A stretch of 64,000 nucleotides of DNA from Megaustenia siamemsis (taxonomy: Eukaryota > Mollusca > Gastropoda > Stylommatophora > Ariophantidae): contig JAVIAB010000101.1 of assembly GCA_032433765.1 (NCBI GenBank), forward strand, positions 59,836,092 through 59,900,091, given 5' to 3'. This document shows positions 45,240-56,335 of the stretch, piece after piece. Both the position numbers and the translations under genes were made by a program. How positions within the stretch are numbered: the stretch's first letter is position 1; each line of letters opens with the position of its first letter. A model generated the notes under the pieces. It was not told the DNA's origin. It ran no database searches and worked only from the letters and a program-made list of their open reading frames with translations.

Positions 45240-47150
45240 AAAGTGGGGTACATGCAGGAAACACACGCAAGATTTTATTTTAACCCAAACACATTGCGTT
45301 CATTGCAGGAAACACCCTTCAGATTTTACATCGTCCTAAACACATTGGGATTCTTGCATGAAACACACTTCAGAGTTTACTTTGCCCTAAACACATTGAG
45401 CTCTTTCCAGGAAACACACTTATAGATTTTACTTTGACCTAAACACATTGAGCTCCTTGCAGGAAACACACTTATAGATTTTACTTTGACCTGAACACAT
45501 TCAGCTCCTTGCAGGTAACACACTTCAGATTTTACTTTGACCTAAACACATTGAGCTCGTTGCAGGAAACACACTTATAGATTTTACTTTGACCTAAACA
45601 CATTGGGATTCTTGCAAGAAACACACTTCATATTTTACGTTGCCCTACACACATTGTGATTCTTGCACGAAATGCACTTTAGATTTTACTTCGAACTAAG
45701 CACATTCCGCCCCGAGCAGGGAACACACTTCAGACTTTACTTTGACCTAAACACATTGGGATTCCAGCAGGAACCACACACTTCAGATTTTACTTTGACC
45801 TATACACATTGAGCTCCTTGCAGGTAACACACTTCAGATTTTACTATGACCTAAACACATTGAGCTTCTTGCAGGTAACACACTTCAGATTTTACTTTGA
45901 CCTAAACCCATTGAGCTCCTTGCAGGTAACACACTTCAGATTTTACTTTGACCTAAACACATTGAGCTCCTTGCTGGAAACACACTTATAGATTTTACTT
46001 TGACCTAAACACATTGGGATTCCTGAAGGAAACATACACTTCAGATTGTACTTTGACCAAAACACATTGAACTCATTGCAGGAAACACACCTCAAAATTT
46101 TACTTTGACCTAAACACATTGAGCTCCTTGCAGGAAACACACTTAGAGATTTTACTTCGACCTAAACACATTGAGCTCCTTACAGGAAACGCACTTTAGA
46201 TTTTACTTTGACATAAATACATTAAGCTCCTTGCAGTAAACACACTTCAATTTTACATTGACCTAAACACATTGCGTTCCTTGTAGGAAACACTTCAAAT
46301 TTTACTCTGACCTAAACATAATGAGCTCCTTGCAGGAAACACACATCGGATTTTACTTTGACCTAAACACATTGAGCTCGTTGCAGGAAACACACTTAGA
46401 GATTTTACTTTGACCTAAACACATTGAGCTCGTTGCAGGAAACACACTTAGAGATTTTACTTTTACCTAAACACATTGAGCTCGTTGCAGGAAACACACT
46501 TAGAGATTTTACTTTGACCTAAACACATTGAGCTCGTTGCAGGAAACACACTTATAGATTTTACTTTGACCTAAACACATTGAGCTCGTTGCAGGAAACA
46601 CACTTAGAGATTTTACTTTGACCTAAACACATTCCGTGTGTTACCGGGGCTTCATTATGAGGGAAGTAGAGAATAGTGACACTGTGACCTTCCAGGCATG
46701 TCGTAAGAGGCGACTAAGGAGGTTGATCGATGGCTTGACAAGCTGTCATTGTAAAAAGTATTGTTATGGAAACAGAGCCATAGATTTTAGAAGTGGTGAT
46801 CTCTGCAATATGTGCCATTTTGGCATGCAAGGTTTCTGCTTTTGAGATTGTGGTTCTGCCCTATGTGCCGTCTTCGGCTCGAAAGGACAATAGATAGATA
46901 GATAGAAACACATTGAGCTCCTTTAAGGTAACACACTTTAGATTTTACTTTGACCTAAACACATTGAGCTCCTTGCACGAAACACACTTAGAGATTTTAC
47001 TTTGACCTAAACACAGTGGGATTCTTGCAGGAAACGCACTTCACATTTTACTTTGACCTAAGCACATTCCGCCCCGAGCATGGAACACACTTCAGATGTT
47101 GCTTTGACCTAAACACATTGAGCTACTTGTGGGCAACAGACTTCAAAGAG
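45240..47150. repeat. 51/52-bp minisatellite, about 31 copies
   Basis: The unit has gaaacacactt, agattttactttgacctaaa and cacattgagctc. Two subtypes (cttcag and cttagag or cttatag) are interspersed. A 272-bp element interrupts it at 46634-46905. Confidence 0.93.
46634..46905 (+). mobile_element. SINE-like insertion in the minisatellite
   Basis: Bounded by the 9-bp aaacacatt at 46625-46633 and 46906-46914, and ending in a (GATA)n tail. It includes gcatgtcgtaagaggcgact with a short GTCG/CGAC hairpin. No clear tRNA head, so the source of its promoter is unknown. The tail and duplication point to LINE-driven retroposition. Confidence 0.75.
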
Positions 47151-47305
47151 ACATCAACCATGACAAAATAATATATAGGAAACTTTTTATAATGTCCCGA
47201 CGGGCTGTGATGATTACAACCATCTGCAAAAGACAAGCACCCCAATGATTATGTTATTTTAAAGATACACATTGATGACATCTAGTCAGCTAATGAAAGT
47301 TATTA

Positions 47306-49418
47306 TAGCTCGTTTCAAATCACTTGCCCAACTTCAAAACGCTATTGCTCAGAAACCGTTTGTTAAATACTGTTGAAATTTTCCAAATGTTATTAGAATG
47401 CAAAAGACCCTTTAAATGTATATTTAACAAATATCTTGCAGCTGCAGTTTTCTTAAAGCGACGAATTTCTTTGATGTTTGTCAAAATATTAAATTGTGAA
47501 CCCCTAAATAATAGAAATTGTCGTAGTTGCTGGTCTATGATTAATTTTCACTAGGTAAAGGCGTGGCCGTAATGGGGAAATAACTGAATAAGGAAAAACA
47601 CCAGGAGGATTATTGTCTTCTCAGTTCGAGGACGGACGATAATATCAAGGTATATCTGTATGTCGAATTTTCATAGTTGTGTGGTCCTGAAAAGGACCGT
47701 TTGTTGAACTAATTTAAGGTAATATAGGGGCCAACATTGTGGGGGCTATATACTTTCATTCTGAATCAGACGAGTCTAAAAGATTAATAACTGTTTGGGG
47801 TTGAACATTCCACAAACCATCATTTTTCCAATATTCCTCTTCCTGTTTTAAGACGTGGTCTTCACATTTAGCCCAATAATCTTTGTCTATATTTAATAAA
47901 GCGAGATTAGCAAGAGTCTTTACATCGCATATTTTGAATGTTGTATTTTCATCTGCCACTTGTCCTTTTAATTTTGCCCAGATTAGTTCTATTGGATTTA
48001 AATGAGCATGGTAAGGTGGCAGCCTCAAAACTTATATGACCGTGCTCTTGGATAATCTTATCTATTTGAACAATCTTTGTCCTTTGTTTTTGCTTTACTA
48101 GAGATAGTAATTCAGGTTTTAAGTACATGTTATTAAATTGTATGTGCTCCTTTGTGAGCCATATCTTAATAGCATCTTTTGTAATGGATGACGTCGGGAT
48201 TTTATCTTCAAGTGCAACAATGTTGTGGTACGCTGTATTGTCCATTATTAGGCAAGATGGTCGATCTAGTGATGGGAGAACAGAATTTTCAATTCAATGT
48301 CTAAATATGTGACCTTTCATCTCAGAGCGATAATCCCGATTGTCTATGGATTTTGATAGAAAAATGAGCTCTGCATTCTGTATTAGTCCATGTTGTCGAC
48401 TACCTGCATGAGCAATTATCAAGCGCTATCCTTTGCTGTTAGGTATTAATCTCTTAATCTTTCCATCTGATGACTGCCATTCCCTTTGGTTAGTGTGGTG
48501 AGCATTGATCCATGTTTCATCCAAGTACACAATATCATAACCTTGCATGCGCACCTCTTTTACTTCACGTAAGTACTTGCTTCTCATGACTACTATATGT
48601 GGCTTCTCACAGATGATGTTTCGTCCATTGGAATACTTTCTGAATGTAAACCTGCAGCTCTCACATTCCTCCATAATGTAGACTTTGATATTTCAATACT
48701 GTTGTTCTTTTTCAGCGAAACTTTTAATTTTCTTATTGTAACAGTTTCATTCATACCCAACATTTTGCGAATTTCACTTCTAATAAGTTCACTGTCGAAA
48801 TTATCCAACATTTTTGCTCTTCCTTGTGATTTTGTATATTTTGAACATTGACGGTCACGTGCTTGAATCCAGCGATTAAATAACCGTTCAGATAAATCCA
48901 AAATGTGTCTTGTCCTATTCTCAGGGTTTTCTAAAGAATGAAATAATCTTCCTCGTTTAGCATCTTTGCAAAAATAGTCATACATTTTTATTGCGATGTT
49001 TTGTAAACTGCAGAATTTCATTTTAAGACTCATGATAAATGTTATTGTTCCACGTCTACACCTATGAATGAACGGAAATGGAACACACAATTTGTCGTGT
49101 TTTTTACAAGTGTCTAATTGTGTCAAACAAACCACGGGGAAAGCGTGCAAATTCGTCAATTCTAACGTGTATGGATTTGTACTCGCTATTTTTAGTTTAA
49201 AATACTGTAAACATTAAGTTTTGACTACATCAATGGGTCGTTATAAATTTATATAAATCAAATAAGCAACAATAATAACCAAATGTTTTTTTTTATGAAA
49301 TTAATTCCCTGTTGGGTTCTAATCATTATAACTTTACATGCAAATTTTGAATATCTTACAACAAGCGGTTAAAAAGCTATCGATTTGAAAAGTTGGGCAC
49401 GAGTTATGAAACAAGCTA
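47306..49418 (-). mobile_element. Tc1/mariner-superfamily transposon, DD82E-like, inactivated
   Basis: Imperfect terminal inverted repeats of about 55-60 bp: tagctcgtttcaaatcactt at the left and tagcttgtttcataactcgt read inwards from the right, both next to TA. The minus strand encodes a transposase in pieces: helix-turn-helix region (49159-48593), first aspartate in YLDETW, second in IMDNTAYH, glutamate in LNPIELIW. About 83 residues separate the last two, far more than in classic Tc1 (34) or mariner; this fits the DD82E group named Sailor. Breaks: frame shifts near 48650 and 48035, stop codons near 48426 and 48300. Confidence 0.82.
47756..49159 (-). pseudogene. DD82E-like transposase pseudogene
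   Basis: Four overlapping frames (49159-48593, 48674-48426, 48245-47949, 48028-47756) cover helix-turn-helix, catalytic core and the C-terminus. The conserved RLPPYHAHLNPIELIWAKLK stretch is in a different frame from the preceding EHGHIS, one base apart. Function when intact: cut and paste of the element at TA sites. As it stands no continuous protein can be made. Confidence 0.85.
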
Positions 49419-49679
49419 TAGCAACATCTGAATGTTATTAGTTTATCTTGTCATTGCCTTTGTTCACATCTATTAACCTGCATTTTTAAACTTAAGGGAT
49501 AATGTTAATACATTCTGTGTGTCTTTAAAAAAATGAAAATTATCACTTTCTAATTCTACATTATTCAATTTGCTTTTCGTTCTGTTGTTTTTTTTGTTCC
49601 AAATTTTTTTACCACAAACGGTCAATTATTTTATACGGGATGGGAGTGGTGGGGGGTGTAAGGCAAAGAAATGTAAATG
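49419..49679. other. No feature seen
   Basis: Nothing supported. Confidence 0.4.
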
Positions 49680-49850
49680 AATGCATAAAAATACGAAGCT
49701 GCAGTAAAGCTGAATGTGAGGGAAAAATTAAAAAATAAATACAGAAAAAAGAGTATGGTAAAAGCTTTACGTGATTAGTAGACGTCACATATTAGAACGA
49801 CATTTCGGCCTAATATAGGCCTTCAGCAAGAACGAACAAACAACACGCAC
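49680..49850 (-). mobile_element. Penelope-like element, 3' end with hammerhead relic
   Basis: Minus strand reads ctgaaggcctatattaggccgaaatg: stem II GGCC/GGCC and GAAA remain, the CTGATGA box has lost three bases. Then cacgtaaagcttttacc and cagctttactgcagcttcg, shared with 40947-41398 and the window start. Confidence 0.65.
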
Positions 49851-50184
49851 ACACAGATATGTAAGTAAATAAAACTAATCCTACATAGCTAACTAGTAGC
49901 GAAACATTCAAAACAAAATAATCGAAATTGGTTAAAGAAAAGAAAAATGACTTCTCTGTGTCCTGGACCGTGGTCAGAATGAGAAAGGAATGGTCACACG
50001 GGTGTAGCTGTAATTATAACATCTGGTCAGGTGAAGGGTTCTAAAAATACACGACAGGGGGGAACGCTGTCTAGGTTACGTCGATTGCAAAAAAACTGAC
50101 AATGTCTGAAAGTATCTAAGGGCACATAATTACATGTATACACACACACAGATGTACTAACAGATATGCAGATACTTATACATA

Positions 50185-50189
50185 TCAAC

Positions 50190-50243
<54 letters not shown>

Positions 50244-50287
50244 CAAATACATATATATACATACATAAATGCATATATATATATATA
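50185..50287. repeat. (TA)n tract, left part
   Basis: Mostly pure TA; continues on the far side of the pogo element at 51577-51626. Confidence 0.9.
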
Positions 50288-51576
50288 CAGTAAAGTCTCG
50301 ATTATCCGGAATGCTCGGAGAAGAACCCATTCTGGATAATTGAATTTTTCTGGATAATCGAGAGTAAGAAAACCAAACTCAAAATTTATGAAAAAACATG
50401 ATTGAAAAATTGCAATGCTCAGAAATATTTAAATTCGTGTGACATTCACTAGCTTTCTTTATCAACATGGGTCCTGATATTGGCATTCCTTTTCTTATTC
50501 TTTCTAAAAACCACACATAAAGGACGTCGTCGAGTTTTTCAAATTTTGGCCGTTTCATACTTCGTCTCTGGTGTATATTGTTGCTGCTTTCAGACTCCGA
50601 CGCAAACTTAAACAACTCATCTTTTTGATTTCGTATGTCATATAATGTTGAAGAGGCTATGCCAAATTCAGTCATCAAAACGTTGCGATTAACGCCTTTT
50701 TCAAGTCTACTAGCGATTTCAATCTTCTGGTTCAGTGTCAATACAGTTCGCTTGCGTTTACCTTTGCGGGAAATTGAGGTGTGGTTTGCACTCGCAGAGG
50801 CCATTATTTAACACAAAAATGTATTCCGTTAAAAAGTATGCACACATGCGTTTATAGCATATCATGTATAATTTATACTGATGGAACGAATTTCAGCTTG
50901 CACAAATGTCTGAGACAAACTAACGTCAAACTCTGTATCTTACTCTTTTTGAATTTCCAGTCGGTAATTTTTGAACCCCTCCCCCTTTCTTCTCACCCTC
51001 TCTATGTCACTGCACGCCGGCTGCTCAACCTTTGATTTATAATCATCAAAGTTATGGGCTCTTCAATTTTCACAAACAATACGTCTGCTTCTAATGTTCG
51101 GTCAGACTGTCAAACGCCATATTTTTGACAAATTCATGACCAACTTTAGATCTAAAGCAGGCTATGAGAAAATTAAGCAAATTTGTAAAATCATGTAGAT
51201 AAGTGTTTTTGGCACGACTAAGATTTCCCGACAAAAACATTTAGTCGGGGGAAAAAGTGAAGATATAGACTGTCTGTCGCTTTTACTTGGAATATTTGGA
51301 GACACAATGTCTGGATTGAATAAAATATGTTCGCTCCTATTTGAAGTATATTACTGTAAATACACTATTGTAAACGCAATATTGTGTAATGATAGAGCCT
51401 GTAGAAGTAAGCGCAGCGCACAAACCGTGTTGTAGCGTTTTCGATTTCCGGATAAAGGCATTTAATTTAACTGAACAAAACATGATTCAAGCTTTCTCCC
51501 TATAATAATAAAAAAAAAAAGTCCGTTAAATTGAGAATTCCGGATTATTGAGTACCGCATAATCGAGACTTTACTG
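50288..51576 (-). mobile_element. pogo/Tigger-type DNA transposon, internally deleted
   Basis: Both ends begin with cagtaaagtctcgattat (18 bp perfect, then CGG), flanked by TA on each side, the pogo target. Length 1,289 bp. Subterminal tctggataat repeats follow the left end. Only the N-terminal DNA-binding part of the transposase remains, so it depends on a full element elsewhere. Confidence 0.9.
50379..50804 (-). CDS. Truncated pogo-type transposase (DNA-binding part, 141 codons)
   Basis: Begins MASASANHTS, then a basic KGKRKRTVLTL stretch leading into a helix-turn-helix of the CENP-B N-terminal type (LNQKIEIASRLEKG and FGIASSTLYDIRNQK, about residues 23-60). The second DNA-binding helix bundle starts at RPKFEKLDDVLYVWFLERI but breaks off after GPMLIKKA; the DDE catalytic domain is missing. 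The start methionine is the first in frame. Pogo transposases of this sort are about 450-600 residues. Such a DNA-binding stub could still bind the element ends; expression is not shown. Confidence 0.8.
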   Translation of the reverse strand: MASASANHTSISRKGKRKRTVLTLNQKIEIASRLEKGVNRNVLMTEFGIASSTLYDIRNQKDELFKFASESESSNNIHQRRSMKRPKFEKLDDVLYVWFLERIRKGMPISGPMLIKKASECHTNLNISEHCNFSIMFFHKF

Positions 51577-51581
51577 TATAT

Positions 51582-51626
<45 letters not shown>
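51577..51626. repeat. (TA)n tract, right part
   Basis: Joins directly to the truncated coding end of the Penelope-like element. Confidence 0.9.
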
Positions 51627-51627
<1 letters not shown>

Positions 51628-51634
51628 GTATGCC

Positions 51635-52645
51635 CATACATTGAACACGATAATCGTCTACCAGACTCGCCAATATAAGTCATGTGGCATCGTTGGCATA
51701 TGATAACATAAATGATGTTACGGGACACACACGTGAAGCCATGCTTGATCTCGAAACGTCCATTAGAGAATAAGACCGAGTCATTAGGGAGCTCATACGC
51801 ACAGGTGATACAGTTCCAACCACAAGGGGCCGTGCCGAAGTGTTGATGGTCGGAGCGAGGGAGATGGCTCATAACCAGAATATCTCCCAAATTCGTGTGG
51901 CGCTTGAAGGCGATCATCGGAGGATCACTAAAAGGTAGAAGGGTAGTGGGATCAGAGAGGAGAATGGAACGGCAGCGGTTGAGTATCTTCACAGCAGCTA
52001 AGTTGTGAGGATGATATGTGAGGGTGAGTATAGTTCTCTCAGAAAGGGGGGGGGGGCGGTTGAAAGGAGTGAGTGCCTCGGGACGGGAGATAAGGTGGAC
52101 CCGCTTGAAGGCAGACTGGAGGATCGAGTCTGGATAAAGCCGGCGGCTGAAGAAACCTAACATAAGGTGAGCCTGTTGGGGGAAATCTTGGTCATCCTGG
52201 CAGATGCGACGGAGACTCAATAACTGTGAGAATGGAATTGAATCACAACAAGAAGGTGAATGTGATGAAGTATAGAGAAGATAACAATGGGCGTCTGTGG
52301 GGTTATAGAAAACCGAGGTGTAGAGGCCAGAAGTAGCCAAAGAAACAATAAGATCTAGGAAGGTAACAGAGGAAGTGGATATACAAGATGTGATCTTGAT
52401 AGCCTTGTGATAGCTACCAATGTAGTCGATAAACCTGGAGAGGCCATCCTCAGGTAGATCGGTAAGTCCGAAGCAGTCATCAATGTATCGGAGGTATATG
52501 ATGGGAAGGGGACCTTGATAAGAAGTGAGAATTTGGTGTTCAACGTAACCCATAAATAGGCAAGCATAGCTGGGGCCCATCTTGGTGCCCATGGCTAATC
52601 ATCTAACTTGGTCATAGAAGTTACCATTGAAATCAAAGATCATTT
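51635..52645 (-). mobile_element. Penelope-like element: reverse transcriptase plus start of GIY-YIG domain
   Basis: The 376-codon frame (52592-51462) contains MGTKMGPSYACLFMGYVE, the catalytic RYIDDCFG box, a conserved HPHNLAAVKIL and FKRHTNLGDIL region, a CGWNCITC cysteine cluster and IIYVIICQRCHMTYIGESG, the beginning of the GIY-YIG endonuclease domain. This order is diagnostic of Penelope-like elements. Upstream, FNGNFYDQVR is followed by a stop in frame near 52600, and homology ends near 52645, so the N-terminal part is lost. The last codons of the frame run into (TA)n, so the nuclease is cut. Confidence 0.88.
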
Positions 52646-52685
52646 CTTATATGCATCCACGCTGTGCCTAGATCATATTACTTAC

Positions 52686-52706
52686 CCTGCGTGCAAAATG
52701 TATTGT
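52686..52706 (-). CDS. Micro-exon 5 (21 nt), TIHFARR
   Basis: The acceptor is tttactcttcttcag and the donor GTAAGTAATATGATC. It sits just beside the broken 5' end of a Penelope-like element. The next intron is 7,847 bp and holds nested transposons and the 52-bp minisatellite. Confidence 0.7.
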
Positions 52707-53094
52707 CTGAAGAAGAGTAAATACGATTCCAGAGTTAGAAAGCATATAATGATATTCACAAATCATCTGTTCGCAGTTTTATTCGGTTGGGTGATTCACG
52801 TTTCTCCTTTTTGGATAGTCTCTTCTCTAATAAATTATATACTGAAGCACATTAATAATGCACCACTTGACAGATCCAGAAACAGGGTGCCAAATGTAAA
52901 TATGTAAGACTCTACTCCATACCGTCACCCCATACGTCCATAAACAAAGGAGAATTTGAATATGTTTTCGTCAGTGAATAGGTCAGCATTCCATTGTAGT
53001 CTAGTCCATCTTACGTGTTGTTCCGTGCTTTGCAGGCGGTGCTGACGATGTATTAAGTCTAGTTTTGTCCAACATAAGGTCGTATTGCAGTTAT
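52707..53094. other. No gene recognised
   Basis: The 99-codon plus-strand frame at 52608 overlaps micro-exon 5 antisense and matches nothing. Confidence 0.4.
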
Positions 53095-53285
53095 TGCTAA
53101 ACGTGTCTCGTTTCTGGCTGTGCCCATCTTAACTCCCAAATCTTTCATCCGAAGGATGATTGTTGAAGTCATGTGCCCTTCGAAGGAGGATATCGATAAC
53201 GACCGTCCTTAAGTATATAGCGCAGCTAGCCAACCTGTAGGCTCTTTCATTTCCTGTACCCCCGCATGTCCTGGGACATATTGTA
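53095..53285 (-). mobile_element. RNase H LINE fragment
   Basis: Minus strand has the segment between the VPGHAG-like block and the GTARNE block of 38543. Deletions shorten it. Confidence 0.65.
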
Positions 53286-53719
53286 GTAAGACCTCTACCT
53301 CTGAGTGGACGTATGGCTAACAGTCTACCTTTTATAGTTGTTGCCGTTTGACTTGCCGGGAGAGAACGATTCCTTACGTGACTGATTACAACATAACAAT
53401 CCTGTCGCAGGGGTAGTAACTCGTTTTCGGCAACTCTGAAATATTTCACTGACTATCCCAACAGTTCGCTAACATTCATTCAGACGGACTTAGTGCTATG
53501 GTGACATTTCATCCTTTTGTCCGTAACTTGGGATCTCATTTCGGTATCCAACACACCAATGGCTCGATAGCGATCCTTTTCAGCTAGTCGTAGCATTTCA
53601 ACTACATGTTCTGGCTGTTTTGTCTGACGATTCCTTTTATACTCGGTATGCAGCCACAACGTGTACACATATTCAGAATCATAGCTATTGAGAATCGTGT
53701 TGCATGTGTAACTGTCATT
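53286..53719. other. No gene recognised
   Basis: Minus frames at 53129-53449 and 53480-53746 look like chance frames outside the LINE fragment. Confidence 0.35.
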
Positions 53720-54192
53720 ATTTTCATGCAGTATGTACACAATCAAAGAGATCTTAAATGTTATGAAGAGCCAGTCTTAACATATGGATGCGAATCATGG
53801 GCAATAGGACAACAGACAAGAAAATCACTGGAGTCTGTAGAAATGTGGTTTTACAGAAGAATGTTGAGAGTACCAAGGACAGCTAAGAAGAGTAATGAAA
53901 ACATTCTGAAAGAGGTCAAAGCAAAATGAGAGCTAATTTCCAATATTAGGAAGAGAAAATCTTCATTTTTTTGGCCATGTAATGAGAAGAGAACAACTGG
54001 AATATATTGTTACAACTGGAAAATTTGAGGGACAAAGATATAGAGGGAATCAAAGAGAAAAAATAACAGACGGCTTAAGAGAATGGCTTGGCACAAGGTC
54101 AACAACAGAAATGATAAATAGCTGCTGAGATCGAAAATTGTGGAGGGACATGATCACCTACGCCAGTAGGCACGGTACTTGATGATGATGAG
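53720..54192 (+). mobile_element. RTE-B LINE, best copy of its C-terminal part
   Basis: The frame ending at 53929 encodes YGCESWAIGQQTRKSLESVE, then MWFYRRMLRVPRTAKKSNE, a close match in arrangement to BovB/RTE C-termini. After a TGA the 3' region continues to gcctactggc-like (minus) end and a GATGATGATG tail. 5'-truncated near gtatgtacacaatc. Confidence 0.82.
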
Positions 54193-54489
54193 GTACAAAA
54201 CCATGTTAGATGAGTCGTTCATTTTCCATTCCATCGCCATTATAATCCTACAAGCATTTAGAGACAAAAACGTACTTGAAAGCACCCAAATCTCTGCTCA
54301 GCTCGTGTATGATATCAAAGCTAACATATCGATGTTGCAATAACTGAAAATCGAATCTAGAACTAGAAAATAGAAAAAAAAAAACTGTATTCGAAAATAA
54401 ACATCTTCGGAGTCTTTTAAACATGTACTGTTAGTGTTTTATACTAAAAGAAAATATACATAAAAAACAAAACAATTAACAATATGTTA
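54193..54489. other. No feature seen
   Basis: Nothing supported. Confidence 0.4.
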
Positions 54490-54770
54490 GAATTTAGGAC
54501 AATACGATAGAAGTACATCGGCCATGTTCTCAGAAATGAATTAAAAAGACTCCAGCCACAGGCCTTCCTAAGTTAACCGTTTAGCAAAATAAAATAAGGA
54601 GGAACAAGAATCTTCGTAGAACAATCAATGAAACAGGCTCATCTATAGGCGCAGAACAAAGGGATTCGTACAGAGATAACAGGGAAAGGTCAAACAAGGA
54701 GATCTATGACTTCTACCATGTGTACAGTTATTGGGGACTGACAGATCAATCTAATTAATTCATAGTCACA
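54490..54770 (+). mobile_element. LINE C-terminal fragment, decayed
   Basis: One frame has KYIGHVLRNELKRLQPQA, another RRTINETGSSIGAEQRD; both are pieces of a known non-LTR C-terminal pattern, with frame shifts between. Confidence 0.5.
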
Positions 54771-54783
54771 TCACATTACTTAC

Positions 54784-54813
54784 TTCAAGAAGTTGGTTCA
54801 TTGTTTTCGCAAT
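54784..54813 (-). CDS. Micro-exon 4 (30 nt), IAKTMNQLLE
   Basis: The acceptor is tacatacttatcag and the donor GTAAGTAATGTGATG, one of the extended donors shared with exons 5, 7, 10 and 16. Hydrophobic residues stand at 1, 5, 8 and 9. The next intron is 2,077 bp. Confidence 0.75.
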
Positions 54814-54889
54814 CTGATAAGTATGTATAATTTTAGTTTTAAAATATGTAAAAGCACTTGTTTTAACATTATTATTAAATCATTATTAC

Positions 54890-55570
54890 ATCATCATCAT
54901 CATGAGCCATGCCTGCTGGCGTAGGTAATCATGTCTCTCCACAATATTCTATCTCGACTTTTACTTATAATTACTGTTGTTGATTTTCTGTCAAGTCATT
55001 TTCTTAAGCTGCCTGGCACCTTTTTCTCTTTGTTTCCATCTATCTCTTCGCCCATCAATGTTCTTACCTGCCACTATATAATCCAGCTGTTCCCTTTTCT
55101 TTACATATATACACAATTATGAATGTTTTTTTTCGAATACTGACAATTAGCTCTGTTTTTGCATTGGTCTTTTGCAGGACGCTTCCTTTAATCTTCTTAG
55201 CTGTCCATGATATTGTTAACATTCTTCTGCAAAACCTCATTTCTACAGACTCCAGTGATTTACTTATTTGTTGTTCTATTGTCCATGGTTAACATCCATA
55301 TGTTAAGGCTGGCACTACATAACATTTAAGATCTCATGTTCTGGTTTCTATTGTCAAAAATAAACTGCAGAGTATCTTATTCATGTTTTGGAAAGCTGCT
55401 TTCTCCTTAACTATTCTGCATATCACCTTTGTCGTATATGTACCATCTGAGGTTAACAATGTTCTCAGATATTTCAATTATTTAACCTATTTTAAAATTG
55501 TTCCACTTCACTTTATTGTGCATTGCGAAGATGTATGTCATAATCTTGGCTTTGATCCACCCCGCCCCGC
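54890..55570 (-). mobile_element. RTE-B LINE, longer copy
   Basis: Tail catcatcatcatcatgagcc on the plus strand, the C-terminal region, and beyond it a region whose minus translation has KVKWNNFKIG and SENIVNLRWYIYDKGDMQ, as found between the catalytic box and the ESW block in RTE. Stops throughout. Confidence 0.72.
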
Positions 55571-55800
55571 TGACAGTCACACAGAGCCCATTGTGTTTGT
55601 TGTCATCCATCTCTATTCTTGGCGAGATAGTCGATCTCATCTAATGAGTATGTCTATCAACTGTGTCTCTTTTATAAATGTTCTTTTCAATGTTTCTCTA
55701 GGTCTTCCTCTTTTCAGTAACCTGATGTTACCTATAGAAGATCTTGTTTTGAAATTATATTGTTTTCTTTACTCAGTATAGCTCTAACATATGCCCATAT
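55571..55800 (-). mobile_element. LINE C-terminal fragment (other family)
   Basis: Minus translation gives KRGRPRETLKRTFIKETQ, the basic GRP block of non-LTR C-termini. It abuts the RTE-B copy. Confidence 0.5.
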
Positions 55801-56254
55801 TCTCTTCGTAGTTTTGGAGGAGATCGTCGGCTGCGATGCCATATCTGTACATTAGACTTAAATTCAGTCCATTGTACACATAGTTTTCTTCCTAAGCATG
55901 TAAATAGATTAAGTTTTCTCTCAATCTCCTTTGTTTTTCCGCAGATTTCACGTGTATAGGTAAGTGTTAACTATATTTGAGTTGAAAATTGTAAGTTTAG
56001 TTGAATTGCTTGGTAGTTTCTCTAATGACATGTTATTAGAAAGAACACATCATTCGTTAGCGTAATGTTCAGGTTATTTGTGACTCAAAAGTGTTAATTC
56101 TGCGAAATCAAACAACAGACATAATGGTATAAAGTAGTAGCATGTTTTCCAACCACACAGATAGTACGACACCAATTTTGACATCGCCACTTGCTCCATG
56201 AAATGAGTTATTTGAAGGCAAGTATGTATGTGCCATTATTAACTTGAGCAGTTT
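55801..56254. other. No feature seen
   Basis: Possible continuation of the preceding LINE fragment to about 55960, too decayed to claim. Confidence 0.35.
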
Positions 56255-56335
56255 AATTATTTTCATGTAGTATGTACAAATCCAAAGAGATCTTAAATGT
56301 TATGTAGAGCCAGTTTTAACATATGGATATGACAT
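56255..56335 (+). mobile_element. RTE-B LINE scrap
   Basis: Contains aaagagatcttaaatgttat and gagccagttttaacatatgg, matching 53740-53790 almost base for base. Confidence 0.65.

Noticed and set aside
47216..47221. 6-nt micro-exon (ATGGTT) with a fine acceptor
   Set aside because: Too short to separate from chance; donor GTAATC is weak.
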